Assembly: GCA_002299195.1 (NCBI GenBank) | Contig: DBOA01000035.1 | Location: forward strand, 2,000-18,910 | Origin: Sphingomonadales bacterium UBA658 | GTDB taxonomy: Bacteria; Pseudomonadota; Alphaproteobacteria; Sphingomonadales; Sphingomonadaceae | Length of the DNA: 16,911 nt | Reading direction: 5' to 3' | Shown here: piece after piece, positions 6,380 to 12,806 of the stretch | Layout of the letters: each line of letters begins with the position of its first letter | Numbering within the stretch: position 1 is the stretch's first letter | Notes under the pieces: generated by a model | What the model was told of the DNA's origin: nothing | Databases searched by the model: none | Seen by the model: only the letters and a program-made list of their open reading frames with translations | Translations under genes and position numbers: made by a program

Positions 6380-6784
6380 ATGCCTCTTAACATGACCAAA
6401 ATCGCGTTCGGCGCGGAAAGCCCGAAACATTTGCGGGAGCGTCTCGCGGCTTATGCGCAGGATGGTGAAGTGCGCCTGACGACGCGTTATTTGCCCAAGC
6501 GCGTTGAGGAAATGGCGGGTGGCTCGCTGTTCTGGATTCATACACATACCATCATCGGCCGAAGCCCGATTTTGGGCTTTATGGAAAATGGCGCCGGTCG
6601 TCATTGGATCAGGCTGCAACCGCGCCTGATCGCGGTGCGTTCAACCCCGAAAAGGGCGCATCAGGGCTGGCGCTATCTTGAGGAAGCGAACACGCCGCCA
6701 GATCTCGATTCTGTCGAAACCGATGGTCGTGACGAAATGTCCCCAAAAATGCTGGGCGAACTTATGAAGATGGGGCTGGTTTAA
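6380..6784 (+). CDS. DUF1489 family protein
   Basis: A 134-aa soluble protein with the hallmarks of DUF1489: KIAFGAES near the N-terminus, RYLPKRVEEMAGGSLFWI (36-53) and the strongly conserved QGWRYLEE (95-102). DUF1489 is an uncharacterised, mainly alphaproteobacterial family and I assign no function. There is no convincing ribosome binding site before either ATG 6380 or the in-frame ATG 6392, so the start is uncertain by four codons. It lies 24 nt after mgtE and may be translated from the same message. Its TAA overlaps the TAA of the convergent FrnE-like gene in a shared TTAA (6781-6784), leaving no room for a terminator. Confidence 0.9.
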   Translation: MPLNMTKIAFGAESPKHLRERLAAYAQDGEVRLTTRYLPKRVEEMAGGSLFWIHTHTIIGRSPILGFMENGAGRHWIRLQPRLIAVRSTPKRAHQGWRYLEEANTPPDLDSVETDGRDEMSPKMLGELMKMGLV

Positions 6785-7455
6785 GCCGCCGGCCGCTTCG
6801 CCAACACCTTGTTGATGACATCGGCAAAAGTCTCGGCGCTTTGTGCGCCCGGAACCATGAATTTTTGATTAAAGATGATCGCGGGGACGCCGGTGATATT
6901 CTGGTCCATCCAATGCGCCATTTCCGCGCGTACGCTTTCGGTCAGCGCCGCGTCGGCAATCCACGCGGCTGCCACTGCGCGATCCATCCCCTGCGCCTCG
7001 GCAATATCACACAAGACTTCGGTGTCGCTCACGTCGCGGCGGTCCTGAAAATAGGCCTTGAACAAAGCCATTTTCAGATCCGTTTGTGCTTTCCAGCCAC
7101 GTTCGCTCCCGAAAATCGTCAGCAGCTTGTGCGCATTGAACGTATTGTAGATGCGCATGCCTTCGCCATAGTTGAACGCGAAACCCAAGCTATCGCCAAT
7201 ATCACTCAGCCGTTGCCGGTTGGCGCGGCTCTGTTCGGGGGTGCTGCCATATTTGCGGGCAATATGTTCGGCAGTATCTTCGCCCTCAGGGGGCATATTC
7301 GGGTTTAGTTGAAACGGGTGCCAATGCGTTTCAACGGCCAAATCGCGGCCCACCAGCGTCAGCGCTTTTTCCACCTGCTTTAAACCGATGATGCACCACG
7401 GACACACGACATCGGATACAATATCAATGCGCAATGGAACGGCAGCACCGGTCAT
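6781..7455 (-). CDS. DsbA-family thiol oxidoreductase, FrnE-like
   Basis: A 224-aa thioredoxin-fold protein with the redox motif CPWC (18-21) directly after the first beta strand (RIDIVSDVV), a helical insertion, and a cis-Pro loop TGVPAIIF in the C-terminal part. It has no signal peptide, so it should act in the cytoplasm. This fits the FrnE/2-hydroxychromene-isomerase-like branch of DsbA, whose characterised members have disulfide oxidoreductase or isomerase activity and a link to oxidative stress tolerance. I chose ATG 7455, which overlaps the nudC stop as ATGA; a TTG at 7467 would add four residues but needs a less likely start. It is the last gene of the four-gene minus-strand run. Confidence 0.92.
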   Translation of the reverse strand: MTGAAVPLRIDIVSDVVCPWCIIGLKQVEKALTLVGRDLAVETHWHPFQLNPNMPPEGEDTAEHIARKYGSTPEQSRANRQRLSDIGDSLGFAFNYGEGMRIYNTFNAHKLLTIFGSERGWKAQTDLKMALFKAYFQDRRDVSDTEVLCDIAEAQGMDRAVAAAWIADAALTESVRAEMAHWMDQNITGVPAIIFNQKFMVPGAQSAETFADVINKVLAKRPAA

Positions 7456-8321
7456 TGGGACACCCAATATTTCAAAAGGCTATGCGCAATGGCAAAAGGC
7501 GGCGGCGCGTTGAAACGGCGGTCCGAAGCACCTTCCAGCGCAGCGCGGGCTTCTTCTTTTGTGACCCACATGGCGTCTTCTATTTCGGTGGTGTCGAGGA
7601 CCAGCGCGTCGCCTTGCGCATCGGCGATACATGCCATCATCAGTTGCGACCCACCAAATGGCCATGGTTGGCTGGTGACATAGCGCACGGCGCCGCAAGT
7701 GACGCCGGCCTCTTCATGGATTTCACGACGGACCGCTTCCTCCATGCTTTCGCCGGGCTCCAGAAAGCCAGCGAGCGCCGAGTAGTTTCCCGGCGGGAAG
7801 CGCGACTGCCGCCCCACCAGCGCTTTGCCTTCATATTCTGCAAGCATGATGACCACAGGGTCCGTGCGCGGGAAATGTTCCTTTGCGCAATTGCCGCATT
7901 TGCGGCCCCAGCCTGCACGGAAAAGCACTGTGGCATGTCCGCAACGCCCGCAAAAGCGATGGTTATTGTGCCATTCGATCAGGCTGCGCGCGGTGCCGTA
8001 AATTGCGGCATCTTCGGCAGGCAGTATGGACAAGGCGCGCCAGATAGCGGGCGAACGAAATGCATCTCCGGTAGCCTCAACGACGGCGACAAAGTGCGGC
8101 TTATCATCCGAAAGGCCAAGTAAGATTAGTTCTTCCGAACCATCCAATTCAGCCATCGAATGCCAATGTAAGCCGCCTGCGTCGCTAACGCGGGGGTCAA
8201 GGCCATCGAGACCCAAAACCCGCGCGCGCCAGTCAGCCAGCAAAACGCCATAGGCTTCTGCATCATTGCGTACGCGGTCAGCGCGATCGAGCGGTGAGCC
8301 CGTGAACCCTGGCGACATCAT
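7452..8321 (-). CDS. nudC: NAD(H) diphosphatase, Nudix hydrolase with zinc ribbon
   Basis: NudC cleaves NAD(H) to NMN(H) and AMP and removes NAD caps from RNA. The product is 289 aa from ATG 8321. A zinc ribbon is formed by C124, C127, C142 and C145 (CGRCG...CGNC). A complete Nudix box runs from G185 to V207 (G-x5-E-x7-REIHEEAGV). The NudC hallmark SQPWPF is at 217-222; the family consensus continues P-x-S whereas this protein reads GGS, a local deviation. ATG 8321 lies 4 nt after the hydrolase stop; ATG 8318 is equally possible, while a TTG at 8342 would overlap that gene by 17 nt. No clear ribosome binding site precedes it, consistent with translational coupling. It is followed by the FrnE-like gene with a 4-nt overlap. 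Confidence 0.94.
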   Translation of the reverse strand: MMSPGFTGSPLDRADRVRNDAEAYGVLLADWRARVLGLDGLDPRVSDAGGLHWHSMAELDGSEELILLGLSDDKPHFVAVVEATGDAFRSPAIWRALSILPAEDAAIYGTARSLIEWHNNHRFCGRCGHATVLFRAGWGRKCGNCAKEHFPRTDPVVIMLAEYEGKALVGRQSRFPPGNYSALAGFLEPGESMEEAVRREIHEEAGVTCGAVRYVTSQPWPFGGSQLMMACIADAQGDALVLDTTEIEDAMWVTKEEARAALEGASDRRFNAPPPFAIAHSLLKYWVSQ

Positions 8322-8325
8322 CGGA

Positions 8326-9630
8326 TTAGGCTGGCAGGCCAAGGTCCTTCAGGACCCATTTTGCGAAATTCTCGTGGAATGGATAGACGTTGCTTGGCAT
8401 ATATTGCGCCATGCAAATCGCGCGCAACTTGCGCTTTGGATCGACGAACGCAACGGTGCCGGCAGCACCACCCCAGCCGTAAACACCTTCGTTCGCGCCC
8501 TTGCCAACGCGTCCGCCCGCGCCAAAGCCTGCGCCTGCTGCAAAGGTGCCGTCGGTTGATACGGCAGTGGGCAACAGGTCGGACATTGCGAGCGCAGCAG
8601 TTTTTGGCGACATAATCCGCACGCCGTCCAGCTCACCATAATTGGCAAGCATGTTGAGGAACCGGTCGTAATCGCGCGCCGAACAGACCACACCTGCACC
8701 ACCAAAGGCAAAGGCGGGTTTGTCGAGATAGATGCTCGTCGCCGCAGGATCGATTGGGAACAGGATGCCGTTGACGGGCGCATAGTTAGAAACCAATCGC
8801 GGCGTTTCCGACTTTGGCACTTGGAAATAGCTGCTATTCATTTTCAGCGGCTCGAAAATGCGGGTCTTGAGGAAAGCCTCAAAATCCATGCCGCTGGCGA
8901 CTTCAATCACGCGGCCTAACAAATCGAGCGAGATGGAATAGCTCCATTTGGTCCCGGGTTCTGCAACCAACGGCAATTTGGCAAGCCGTTCCGAAAATGT
9001 CTTCAGATCGGGGGTCGGCGTGCTGGTTGGTTGACCGGGAATAGGAAAGCGGCTGACGATGCCCGGCGTAATGCCGTTGTCCAGATAGGCCTGCAACAAC
9101 GGCCCCTTAGTAATGATGGAATATCCAAGGCCAGCCGTATGCGTCAACAAGTGGCGAACCGTAATCTGGTTCTTGGCCGGAACCGCATCCATGCTTTTTT
9201 CAGGATCGGTCAACACCTTCATATTGGCGAATTCAGGCAGAAATTCAGAGATCGGTTGGTCAAGCTTCATCTTGCCTTCGCCAACCAAAATCATCGCGGC
9301 CATGCCCGTGATGGGCTTCGTCATCGAATAGACGCGCCATAATGAATCGATGGTAACAGGCGTTTTTTCGCCCAGTCCTTGCGTACCAACGGCAATGACG
9401 TCTGGCAGACCAGACGCACGGCCAATGGTTGCCAAAACGCCGGGAAGCTTGCCCGACGAAACATAGCTGTCGAATTCAGCTTTGATCGTAGGGTATTTTT
9501 CCGCAGCCTGCGCCCAAGCCATGCCGGGCAAGAACGCACCTACGGCGCCGGCGCCTGCCAGTCGCCCGCCCCATGCGAGTAATCCGCGCCGACCCAACAT
9601 GATCTGGCCTGTTGCTTGTACGTCCATCAT
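8326..9630 (-). CDS. Serine hydrolase of the beta-lactamase/EstB-esterase family
   Basis: A 434-aa exported protein of the class C beta-lactamase-like family, which includes esterases, DD-peptidases and transesterases. The N-terminus (GRRGLLAWGG at 13-22, then a hydrophobic stretch ending AWAQA near 42) resembles a Tat-type signal peptide. The nucleophile motif SMTK is at 102-105, and Tyr231 in KWSYSI serves as the second catalytic element. The third residue of that motif is Ile, not the Asn of true class C enzymes, which favours an esterase or peptidase role over antibiotic resistance. A WGGAAGT segment near the C-terminus fits the third motif. ATG 9630 overlaps the mutY stop as ATGA, with AGGAG at 9635-9639; the adjacent ATG 9627 has better spacing (7 nt). 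The substrate is unknown. Confidence 0.9.
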   Translation of the reverse strand: MMDVQATGQIMLGRRGLLAWGGRLAGAGAVGAFLPGMAWAQAAEKYPTIKAEFDSYVSSGKLPGVLATIGRASGLPDVIAVGTQGLGEKTPVTIDSLWRVYSMTKPITGMAAMILVGEGKMKLDQPISEFLPEFANMKVLTDPEKSMDAVPAKNQITVRHLLTHTAGLGYSIITKGPLLQAYLDNGITPGIVSRFPIPGQPTSTPTPDLKTFSERLAKLPLVAEPGTKWSYSISLDLLGRVIEVASGMDFEAFLKTRIFEPLKMNSSYFQVPKSETPRLVSNYAPVNGILFPIDPAATSIYLDKPAFAFGGAGVVCSARDYDRFLNMLANYGELDGVRIMSPKTAALAMSDLLPTAVSTDGTFAAGAGFGAGGRVGKGANEGVYGWGGAAGTVAFVDPKRKLRAICMAQYMPSNVYPFHENFAKWVLKDLGLPA

Positions 9631-10712
9631 CTCTCTCCTGCGTTCAAAACCGCCTCAGTCACTTTTCTGAATAGGGTCGGCAGACCAGCATTGTCGAGCG
9701 ATTTTAGCGGCCACCATTCGCCCTCACCCGGGCCGTCTGCGTCTGCTGGCCATGACGTAACGGCAATGTTTACGGTCAGGGAAAAATGCGTGAATATATG
9801 CGCAACCTGCGCTGGCAATTTTTGCCAATTGGCTGCCGCAGGCGCAATTGCGTCACCGTCGATGCGCGCTGTCCATCCGTCATCAGGCAATGCCCGCATG
9901 CCCGCAAGCAAGCCGCGATCATCACGGCGCAGCAGCCAGACATGCGCATCACGTTCAATCCAATATACATGCCCCGACCGATGCGGTTTCGCGCTTTTCG
10001 GCAGTTTTGCGGGATAGATTTCGGGGTTGCCTGCACGAAAGGCGGCACATGCGGATTGGATGGGGCAAATCAGGCACGACGGCGATCGTACCGAGCAAAT
10101 ACTCGCGCCCAGATCCATCATCGCCTGCGCGAAATCGCCAGCCCTCAGTTCTGGCGTGATGCTATCGGTAGCCTCGCGAATGTCTGGCTTTGCCTGCGGC
10201 AGCGGCGTCGATATCGCAAATAGCCGCGACACCAGGCGCTCGACATTGGCGTCGACCACCACCGCGCGCCGCCCAAATGCAATCGCGGCAATCGCCGCTG
10301 CTGTGTAGGGGCCTATGCCGGGCAGCTTTAGCAAATCTGCTTCATAAGAAGGCAATTGCCCCTGATATTCGGAAACGACCACGCGCGCGCATTTTAACAG
10401 ATTGCGGGCACGGGCATAATAGCCAAGCCCGGCCCATGCGGCCATAACATCAGCATCATCGGCAGCAGCTAGGGCCGCAAAATTGGGCCACGTCTGGGTA
10501 AATTTGCGGAAATAGGCACCGACGGCGGCGACCGTGGTCTGCTGCAACATGATTTCCGACAACCAGACATGATATGGGTCCGCGAAACCCTGCCCCGGCA
10601 ATTTTCGCCATGGCAAGGTTCTGGCATGGATATCATAATGCGCCAGCAGACGCTCGGCGATATCCCCAGAATTTTGGTCAGTCTGTTGGACGGCAGGCAT
10701 GTAAAATGGCAT
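9627..10712 (-). CDS. mutY: A/G-specific adenine DNA glycosylase
   Basis: MutY removes adenine mispaired with 8-oxoguanine, preventing G-to-T mutations in base excision repair. The 361-aa product has all key parts: SEIMLQQT (52-59) with catalytic Glu53, the helix-hairpin-helix LPGIGPYTAAA (130-140), VVVDANVERL with catalytic Asp154, and a [4Fe-4S] loop C206-x6-C213-x2-C216-x5-C222. The C-terminal Nudix-like 8-oxoG recognition domain is present, with FTHFSLTV. ATG 10712 or the in-frame ATG 10700 may be the start; neither has a good ribosome binding site. It heads the run mutY-hydrolase-nudC-frnE and is divergent from the DUF721 gene with only 10-22 bp between the possible starts. Confidence 0.96.
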   Translation of the reverse strand: MPFYMPAVQQTDQNSGDIAERLLAHYDIHARTLPWRKLPGQGFADPYHVWLSEIMLQQTTVAAVGAYFRKFTQTWPNFAALAAADDADVMAAWAGLGYYARARNLLKCARVVVSEYQGQLPSYEADLLKLPGIGPYTAAAIAAIAFGRRAVVVDANVERLVSRLFAISTPLPQAKPDIREATDSITPELRAGDFAQAMMDLGASICSVRSPSCLICPIQSACAAFRAGNPEIYPAKLPKSAKPHRSGHVYWIERDAHVWLLRRDDRGLLAGMRALPDDGWTARIDGDAIAPAAANWQKLPAQVAHIFTHFSLTVNIAVTSWPADADGPGEGEWWPLKSLDNAGLPTLFRKVTEAVLNAGER

Positions 10713-10722
10713 GGATTAGGTG

Positions 10723-11262
10723 ATGGATAAAGGCAAGCCACCAACAGCGCCAAAGGGCCCTAAAAAGCCGGTAACGCCGAAGACGTTTCAGCGTCCGCGC
10801 GGCGGCGAAGCCAAAGCGGTGTCCGCACTCATGCCCGAAATCGGGCGGGCCGCGTTCCGGCGCTTTGGCTTTGTGCAAAGTTCGGTCGTAAGCCGCTGGG
10901 ATGAAATTGTTGGCGCACGCTTCGCCGCTGTGTCTGCGCCAGAGGCGATCCGTTTTCCGATTGGCAAAAAATCCGATGGCACGCTTGAGCTGACCGTTGA
11001 AGGCGCGCATGCGACGATGATCCAGCATGTGCTTCCCGAGATTATCGACCGGGTGAACCGCTTCTTCGGCTATGGCGCGGTCGCGCGGGTGAAGGTCCGC
11101 CAAGGGCCAGTGGCAAAGCCACCCGCACGGCAGCCGGTAGCGCCGCCTTCGCTAAAGCCTATACCGATGGAACTGGGCGAATCTCTGCGCGAAATCGGTG
11201 ATCCTGAACTGTTTGCTGTGCTCGAAAGCCTTGCAAAAAGCCTTGCCAAAGGCAGCGAGTGA
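10723..11262 (+). CDS. DUF721/DciA-like protein (putative replicative helicase loading factor)
   Basis: A 179-aa protein with a basic, Pro/Lys-rich N-terminus (1-27), a DUF721 core (about 33-128) and a Pro-rich tail. Family-typical features are GFVQSSVVSRWDEIVGARFAAV-type residues at 49-70 (Trp59 and the IVG motif) and the alternating LELTVEGAHATMIQH segment ending in a helix. DUF721 includes DciA, which assists DnaB loading in bacteria that lack DnaC or DnaI. Assignment of this role to the alphaproteobacterial branch is by family, not by motif. A GTG directly upstream (10720) is an alternative start. It heads the plus-strand run with two DsbA-like genes and smc; this neighbourhood is typical of alphaproteobacteria. 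Confidence 0.85.
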   Translation: MDKGKPPTAPKGPKKPVTPKTFQRPRGGEAKAVSALMPEIGRAAFRRFGFVQSSVVSRWDEIVGARFAAVSAPEAIRFPIGKKSDGTLELTVEGAHATMIQHVLPEIIDRVNRFFGYGAVARVKVRQGPVAKPPARQPVAPPSLKPIPMELGESLREIGDPELFAVLESLAKSLAKGSE

Positions 11263-11268
11263 TTCCAG

Positions 11269-11988
11269 ATGCACGTCATGGTTTCAATGGCTAAGGCTAT
11301 GTCGATGTTGCGTGCAAAAAAGTCCCTGTTTTTCCTCTTGTTGGGTGCTGCGTCGCTTTCCGCGACTCTGGCCGCTGCACCTGCGCCAAGCAAATGGCTT
11401 TCCACCGTTACGGTGACCGACAAAGGCGCGCATGTTTTGGGCAATCCGGCAGCCCCCAATAAGGTTGTCGAATATCTCAGCTACACCTGCGGCCATTGTG
11501 CCGATTTCGAATTGAAAGAAGCGCCCGCATTCAAGGCGCAGTCGGTTGCAACGGGCAAAGCCAGCTTCGAAGTGCGAAATATGGTTTTGAACTCGGTTGA
11601 CTTGACCGCCGCTATGCTTGCCCGTTGCGGTGGCAAGGGTAAATTCTTTGGTAATCAGCGGCATTTGTTCGCAACCCAATCGATCTGGTTGGGTAAGACA
11701 AAAAATATCAATGCTGAAATACAGGCAAAGCTTAAATCCGCAGATTATACAGGTTTCATGATTGGCGCGTTTGACGCACTCGGGCTTGGGCCAATCATGC
11801 AACAGCGCGGCATTACGCCAGCACAGGCGAAAGTCTGTCTGGCGGACAAGGCGACACTGAATGCGGTCATCGATATGACCGAAGCCGGAGCCGCGCTGGG
11901 CGTGCGTGGCACACCGTCATTCATGGTCAACGGCGTCTTGCAAGACCACATCCATAATGCGGCCGAACTGAAAGCCGTATTGAAGTAA
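11269..11988 (+). CDS. Secreted DsbA-like thiol:disulfide oxidoreductase
   Basis: A 239-aa periplasmic thioredoxin-fold protein. A signal peptide (hydrophobic core about 19-36, probable cleavage after an Ala near 36-37) is followed by a strand and the redox site C74-G-H-C77, a helical insertion and the cis-Pro loop GTPS (214-217, Pro216). CGHC is the active-site sequence seen in many alphaproteobacterial DsbA proteins. Two further cysteines, C120 and C190, lie in the helical region and could form a structural disulfide. Several Met codons crowd the N-terminus (11269, 11278, 11287, 11299, 11305) and no ribosome binding site clearly decides between them. The start lies 6 nt after the DUF721 stop. 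It is paralogous to the next gene. Confidence 0.92.
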   Translation: MHVMVSMAKAMSMLRAKKSLFFLLLGAASLSATLAAAPAPSKWLSTVTVTDKGAHVLGNPAAPNKVVEYLSYTCGHCADFELKEAPAFKAQSVATGKASFEVRNMVLNSVDLTAAMLARCGGKGKFFGNQRHLFATQSIWLGKTKNINAEIQAKLKSADYTGFMIGAFDALGLGPIMQQRGITPAQAKVCLADKATLNAVIDMTEAGAALGVRGTPSFMVNGVLQDHIHNAAELKAVLK

Positions 11989-12004
11989 CTCGACATCCCA
12001 AATT

Positions 12005-12010
12005 GAAGGA
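12005..12010 (+). promoter_or_regulatory. Ribosome binding site of the DsbA-like lipoprotein gene
   Basis: GAAGGA lies 6 nt before ATG 12017. It is a clear site in the 28-bp gap after the first DsbA-like gene and supports the start that gives an intact lipoprotein signal. Confidence 0.7.
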
Positions 12011-12016
12011 TATCCC

Positions 12017-12754
12017 ATGCGTATCAAGACACTCATTTCGACAACACTAGCGGTTTTGGCGCTCGCAGCCTGCAGCGGCGGTGACACAGCCGGCGCGCCG
12101 AAAGGCGAACCGATCGCTAAGATAGCAGCGCCCGCCGGCACGGCATGGGTCGATGTTGTTAGCAAAACCGAATTCGGTGGCTACAAAATGGGCAATCCGG
12201 ATGCGCCGTTGAAGCTGGTCGAATATGGCGCAATCACATGCCCCGGTTGTGCGCAATTCGCTGTGCAGGCATCGGAAGAGCTGCACGAAATCGTCAACAG
12301 CGGCCGCGTGTCGATGGAATTCCGGCCATTTCTGGTGCATGGCATTCAGGACGTTCCCGGTTTCCTGCTGGCACAATGCAGCGGTCCTGAGGCATTTTTC
12401 CCGCTGACCGACCAGCTTTATGCCGAACAGCCAAGCTGGCTGGGCAAAATCAGCACGGTGACTGAGGCAGATCAGCAAGCCATGCAGAAAATGTCGCCAG
12501 AGCAAATTGCAACCTTGCTGGGCACGAAAATGGGCCTGATCGAATTCGTAAAATCGCGCGGCATTAGCGAAGACCAAGCCAAGGCATGTCTGTCGGACAA
12601 AGCCGCCATAGATGGCCTGATCAAGACCACAGAGCGTGGTACAAAAGATGACGGCGTGAGTGGAACGCCGTTCTTCATGCTCAACGGGGCAAAGCTGGAC
12701 GCCAGTTCATGGAACCAGGTGAAGACCAAGCTGATTGAGGCTGGCGTGCGCTAA
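12017..12754 (+). CDS. DsbA-like lipoprotein (thiol:disulfide oxidoreductase)
   Basis: A 245-aa paralogue of the preceding gene. The signal peptide ends in a lipobox, LALAAC, with the lipidated residue C19 followed by Ser-Gly-Gly-Asp, so the mature protein should be membrane anchored and face the periplasm. The redox site is C75-P-G-C78 and the cis-Pro loop is GTPFF. Two extra cysteines, C121 and C191, match C120 and C190 of the neighbour in sequence context and spacing. The different dipeptide between the active-site cysteines (PG here, GH in the neighbour) suggests different redox potentials. Its partner and substrates are unknown; distinct oxidase and isomerase or reductase roles are a guess. 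Confidence 0.92.
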   Translation: MRIKTLISTTLAVLALAACSGGDTAGAPKGEPIAKIAAPAGTAWVDVVSKTEFGGYKMGNPDAPLKLVEYGAITCPGCAQFAVQASEELHEIVNSGRVSMEFRPFLVHGIQDVPGFLLAQCSGPEAFFPLTDQLYAEQPSWLGKISTVTEADQQAMQKMSPEQIATLLGTKMGLIEFVKSRGISEDQAKACLSDKAAIDGLIKTTERGTKDDGVSGTPFFMLNGAKLDASSWNQVKTKLIEAGVR

Positions 12755-12792
12755 GCATGGCTCGGGGGGGCACTGACATCGCCTCATTCGCG

Positions 12793-12799
12793 AAAGGGG
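12793..12799 (+). promoter_or_regulatory. Ribosome binding site supporting the TTG start of smc
   Basis: AAAGGGG ends 7 nt before TTG 12807. The family N-terminus begins exactly there (R-I-K-K-L-K-L-x-G-F-K-S-F) and there is no ATG or GTG nearby in frame, so a TTG start is well supported. Confidence 0.7.
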
Positions 12800-12806
12800 C
12801 GGCCCG

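Noticed and set aside
7434..8123. 229-codon plus-strand frame opposite nudC
   Set aside because: nudC has an intact zinc ribbon and Nudix box; the opposite frame has no family features.
12764..12772. G-rich run before smc as a possible slippage or G-quadruplex element
   Set aside because: There is a single run of seven G in the spacer with no companion G tracts, so it cannot form an intramolecular quadruplex and does not affect any reading frame.
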